From: an uncultured Caulobacter sp.
GTDB lineage: Bacteria > Pseudomonadota > Alphaproteobacteria > Caulobacterales > Caulobacteraceae
Assembly: GCA_913776195.1 (NCBI GenBank)
Contig: CAJYMH010000021.1
Span: 62,001-126,000, forward strand
Reading direction: 5' to 3'
DNA: 64,000 nucleotides
How positions within the stretch are numbered: position 1 is the first letter of the stretch; every line of letters begins with the position of its first letter. This document shows, piece by piece, positions 63,273 to 64,000 of the stretch. The notes below the pieces were generated by a model, which was given only the letters and a program-made list of their open reading frames with translations, did no database searches and was not told the origin of the DNA. A program made the position numbers and the translations under genes.

Positions 63273-63824
63273 ATGCCCAGCGACCTTACGCCCGCCTCCG
63301 CCTACGACCTCGTGATCAGCGACGCGTCCGAATACACCGCCACCTTCGCCCTGCTCGTGGATAACGAGCCGGGGGTGCTGCATCGCGTGGTCGGCCTGTT
63401 CGCGGCCCGGGGCTACAACATCGAAAGCCTCACCGTCGCCGAGACGGACCGCAAGGCGCACACCAGCCGCATCACCGTGGTGACCCGCGGCACGCGCCAC
63501 GTGATCGAGCAGATCGAGCAACAGCTGAAGAAGGTCGTCGCCGTGCGCCGCGTCCATGACGTGACCCGCGACCCCAATGGCGTCGAGCGCGAACTGGCTC
63601 TGGTCAAGGTGCGCGGCGTCGGGCCCGAGCGGGTCGAGGCTCTGCGTGTCTCCGACATCTTCCGCGCCAAGGTGATCGACACCACCGCCGAGTCCTTCGT
63701 GTTCGAGCTGACCGGCGCCCCGACCAAGATCGACAGTTTCGTGGAGCTGATGCGGCCCCTGGGCCTGGTCGAGTTGTCTCGCACCGGCGTCCTCTCCATC
63801 GAGCGCGGCGCCGAGGGCATGTAG
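63273..63824 (+). CDS. ilvH: Acetolactate synthase small (regulatory) subunit
   Basis: A 183-residue regulatory subunit with an N-terminal ACT domain (LLVDNEPGVLHRVVGLFAAR then GYNIESLTVA) that binds valine for feedback control, and a C-terminal ACT-like half (RVEALRVSDIFRAKVIDTTA). Together with ilvB forms the holoenzyme. Named ilvH by length; ilvN is an equal choice. Confidence 0.94.
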   Translation: MPSDLTPASAYDLVISDASEYTATFALLVDNEPGVLHRVVGLFAARGYNIESLTVAETDRKAHTSRITVVTRGTRHVIEQIEQQLKKVVAVRRVHDVTRDPNGVERELALVKVRGVGPERVEALRVSDIFRAKVIDTTAESFVFELTGAPTKIDSFVELMRPLGLVELSRTGVLSIERGAEGM

Positions 63825-63829
63825 GCGTC

Positions 63830-64000
63830 ATGAGCCTGACAGCAGCCGCCCTCGCGCTTCTGCTTCAGGCCCAAGCGGCCCCTACGCCTGATCCCAAGGA
63901 CTGGTGGGACGCCAAGATCGCACGTCCCTCGCCTACCCTCGAACCGTTGGCGGGACGCCGCCTGGGCTCCGGCGATACCGTGCAGATCGACAACGGCGTC
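63830..64000 (+). CDS. Start of an exported protein, cut by the window edge
   Basis: A frame of 57 residues without stop, beginning five bases after ilvH. The N-terminus has a hydrophobic segment (about 3-16, MSLTAAALALLLQAQAA) that looks like a signal peptide. The rest (DPKDWWDAKIARPSPTLEPL) shows no recognised domain. The tight spacing suggests cotranscription with ilvH, but function cannot be told from the fragment. Confidence 0.6.
   Translation, partial: MSLTAAALALLLQAQAAPTPDPKDWWDAKIARPSPTLEPLAGRRLGSGDTVQIDNGV

Noticed and set aside
1-64000. tRNA, rRNA, CRISPR arrays, insertion sequences, prophage or integrative element ends
   Set aside because: I saw no cloverleaf candidates, direct-repeat arrays, transposase or integrase genes; negative by eye only, so short RNAs could be missed.

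Overview
The window is a gene-dense, high-GC chromosomal segment of an alphaproteobacterium, almost certainly of the order Caulobacterales (a Caulobacter, Phenylobacterium or Brevundimonas relative). The evidence is a CckA-type hybrid kinase beside flhB, a fliL-fliM operon followed by a PflI-like bitopic protein, a perfect TTAA-N7-TTAA CtrA box between flagellar operons, a sigma-54 type -24/-12 promoter before flgF, and proteins of alphaproteobacterial type throughout. I see no rRNA, tRNA, insertion sequence, prophage, CRISPR array or plasmid function. No gap between genes exceeds 300 bases, so this reads as core chromosome with a few unusual accessory loci.

Layout. 1-3.45 kb: a long regulator joining an XRE-type helix-turn-helix to a complete LysR protein, divergent from a PAS-EAL protein with a decayed active site. 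3.46-10.96 kb: four tandem paralogous exported DUF885 metallopeptidase-like genes. 11.1-26.8 kb: a large flagellar and cell-cycle island: cckA, flhB, fliR, fliQ, fliE, flgC and flgB on the minus strand; fliO-fliP; fliL-fliM with pflI-like, motE-like and TPR genes; and flgF-flgG-flgA-flgH. 27.4-30.8 kb: isoprenoid precursor genes dxs and ispA in an operon with csaA and xseB. 30.9-36.5 kb: small metabolic and regulatory genes, including an HxlR regulator divergent from a quinone oxidoreductase with a clear palindromic operator. 36.5-39.1 kb: a two-gene DNA repair cassette (radical SAM protein plus a DUF4130-UdgX fusion). 39.2-47.9 kb: transglutaminase, Baeyer-Villiger-type monooxygenase, amino acid dehydrogenase, lipoprotein hydrolase, a second Fe-S uracil-DNA glycosylase, a thiolase, a thioesterase, WrbA and a GST. 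48-55 kb: nucleoside transporter, DevCAB-like ABC exporter, SDR and FadL porin. 55-61.2 kb: Mrp, HflK-HflC, HAD phosphatase, SerB and MiaA. 61.2-64 kb: the ilvB-ilvH operon, preceded by a leader peptide and terminator that look like a classical attenuator, then the start of an unknown exported protein.

Together the flagellar genes supply most of the export gate (FliO, P, Q, R, FlhB), the rod and its adapter (FlgB, C, F, G, FliE), the switch (FliM), FliL, and P- and L-ring assembly (FlgA, FlgH). CckA, the kinase at the top of the CtrA cascade that controls such genes, lies at the end of one flagellar operon.

The observations most worth following are the XRE-LysR fusion, the inactive-looking EAL protein, the DUF885 array, a FlgA that seems to lack its SAF segment, the radical SAM plus UdgX fusion, the redox-type HxlR switch, the Ile-Val-Leu leader peptide before ilvB, and five convergent gene pairs whose stop codons all share one CTAG. 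I found no multi-gene system that I could defend as entirely new.
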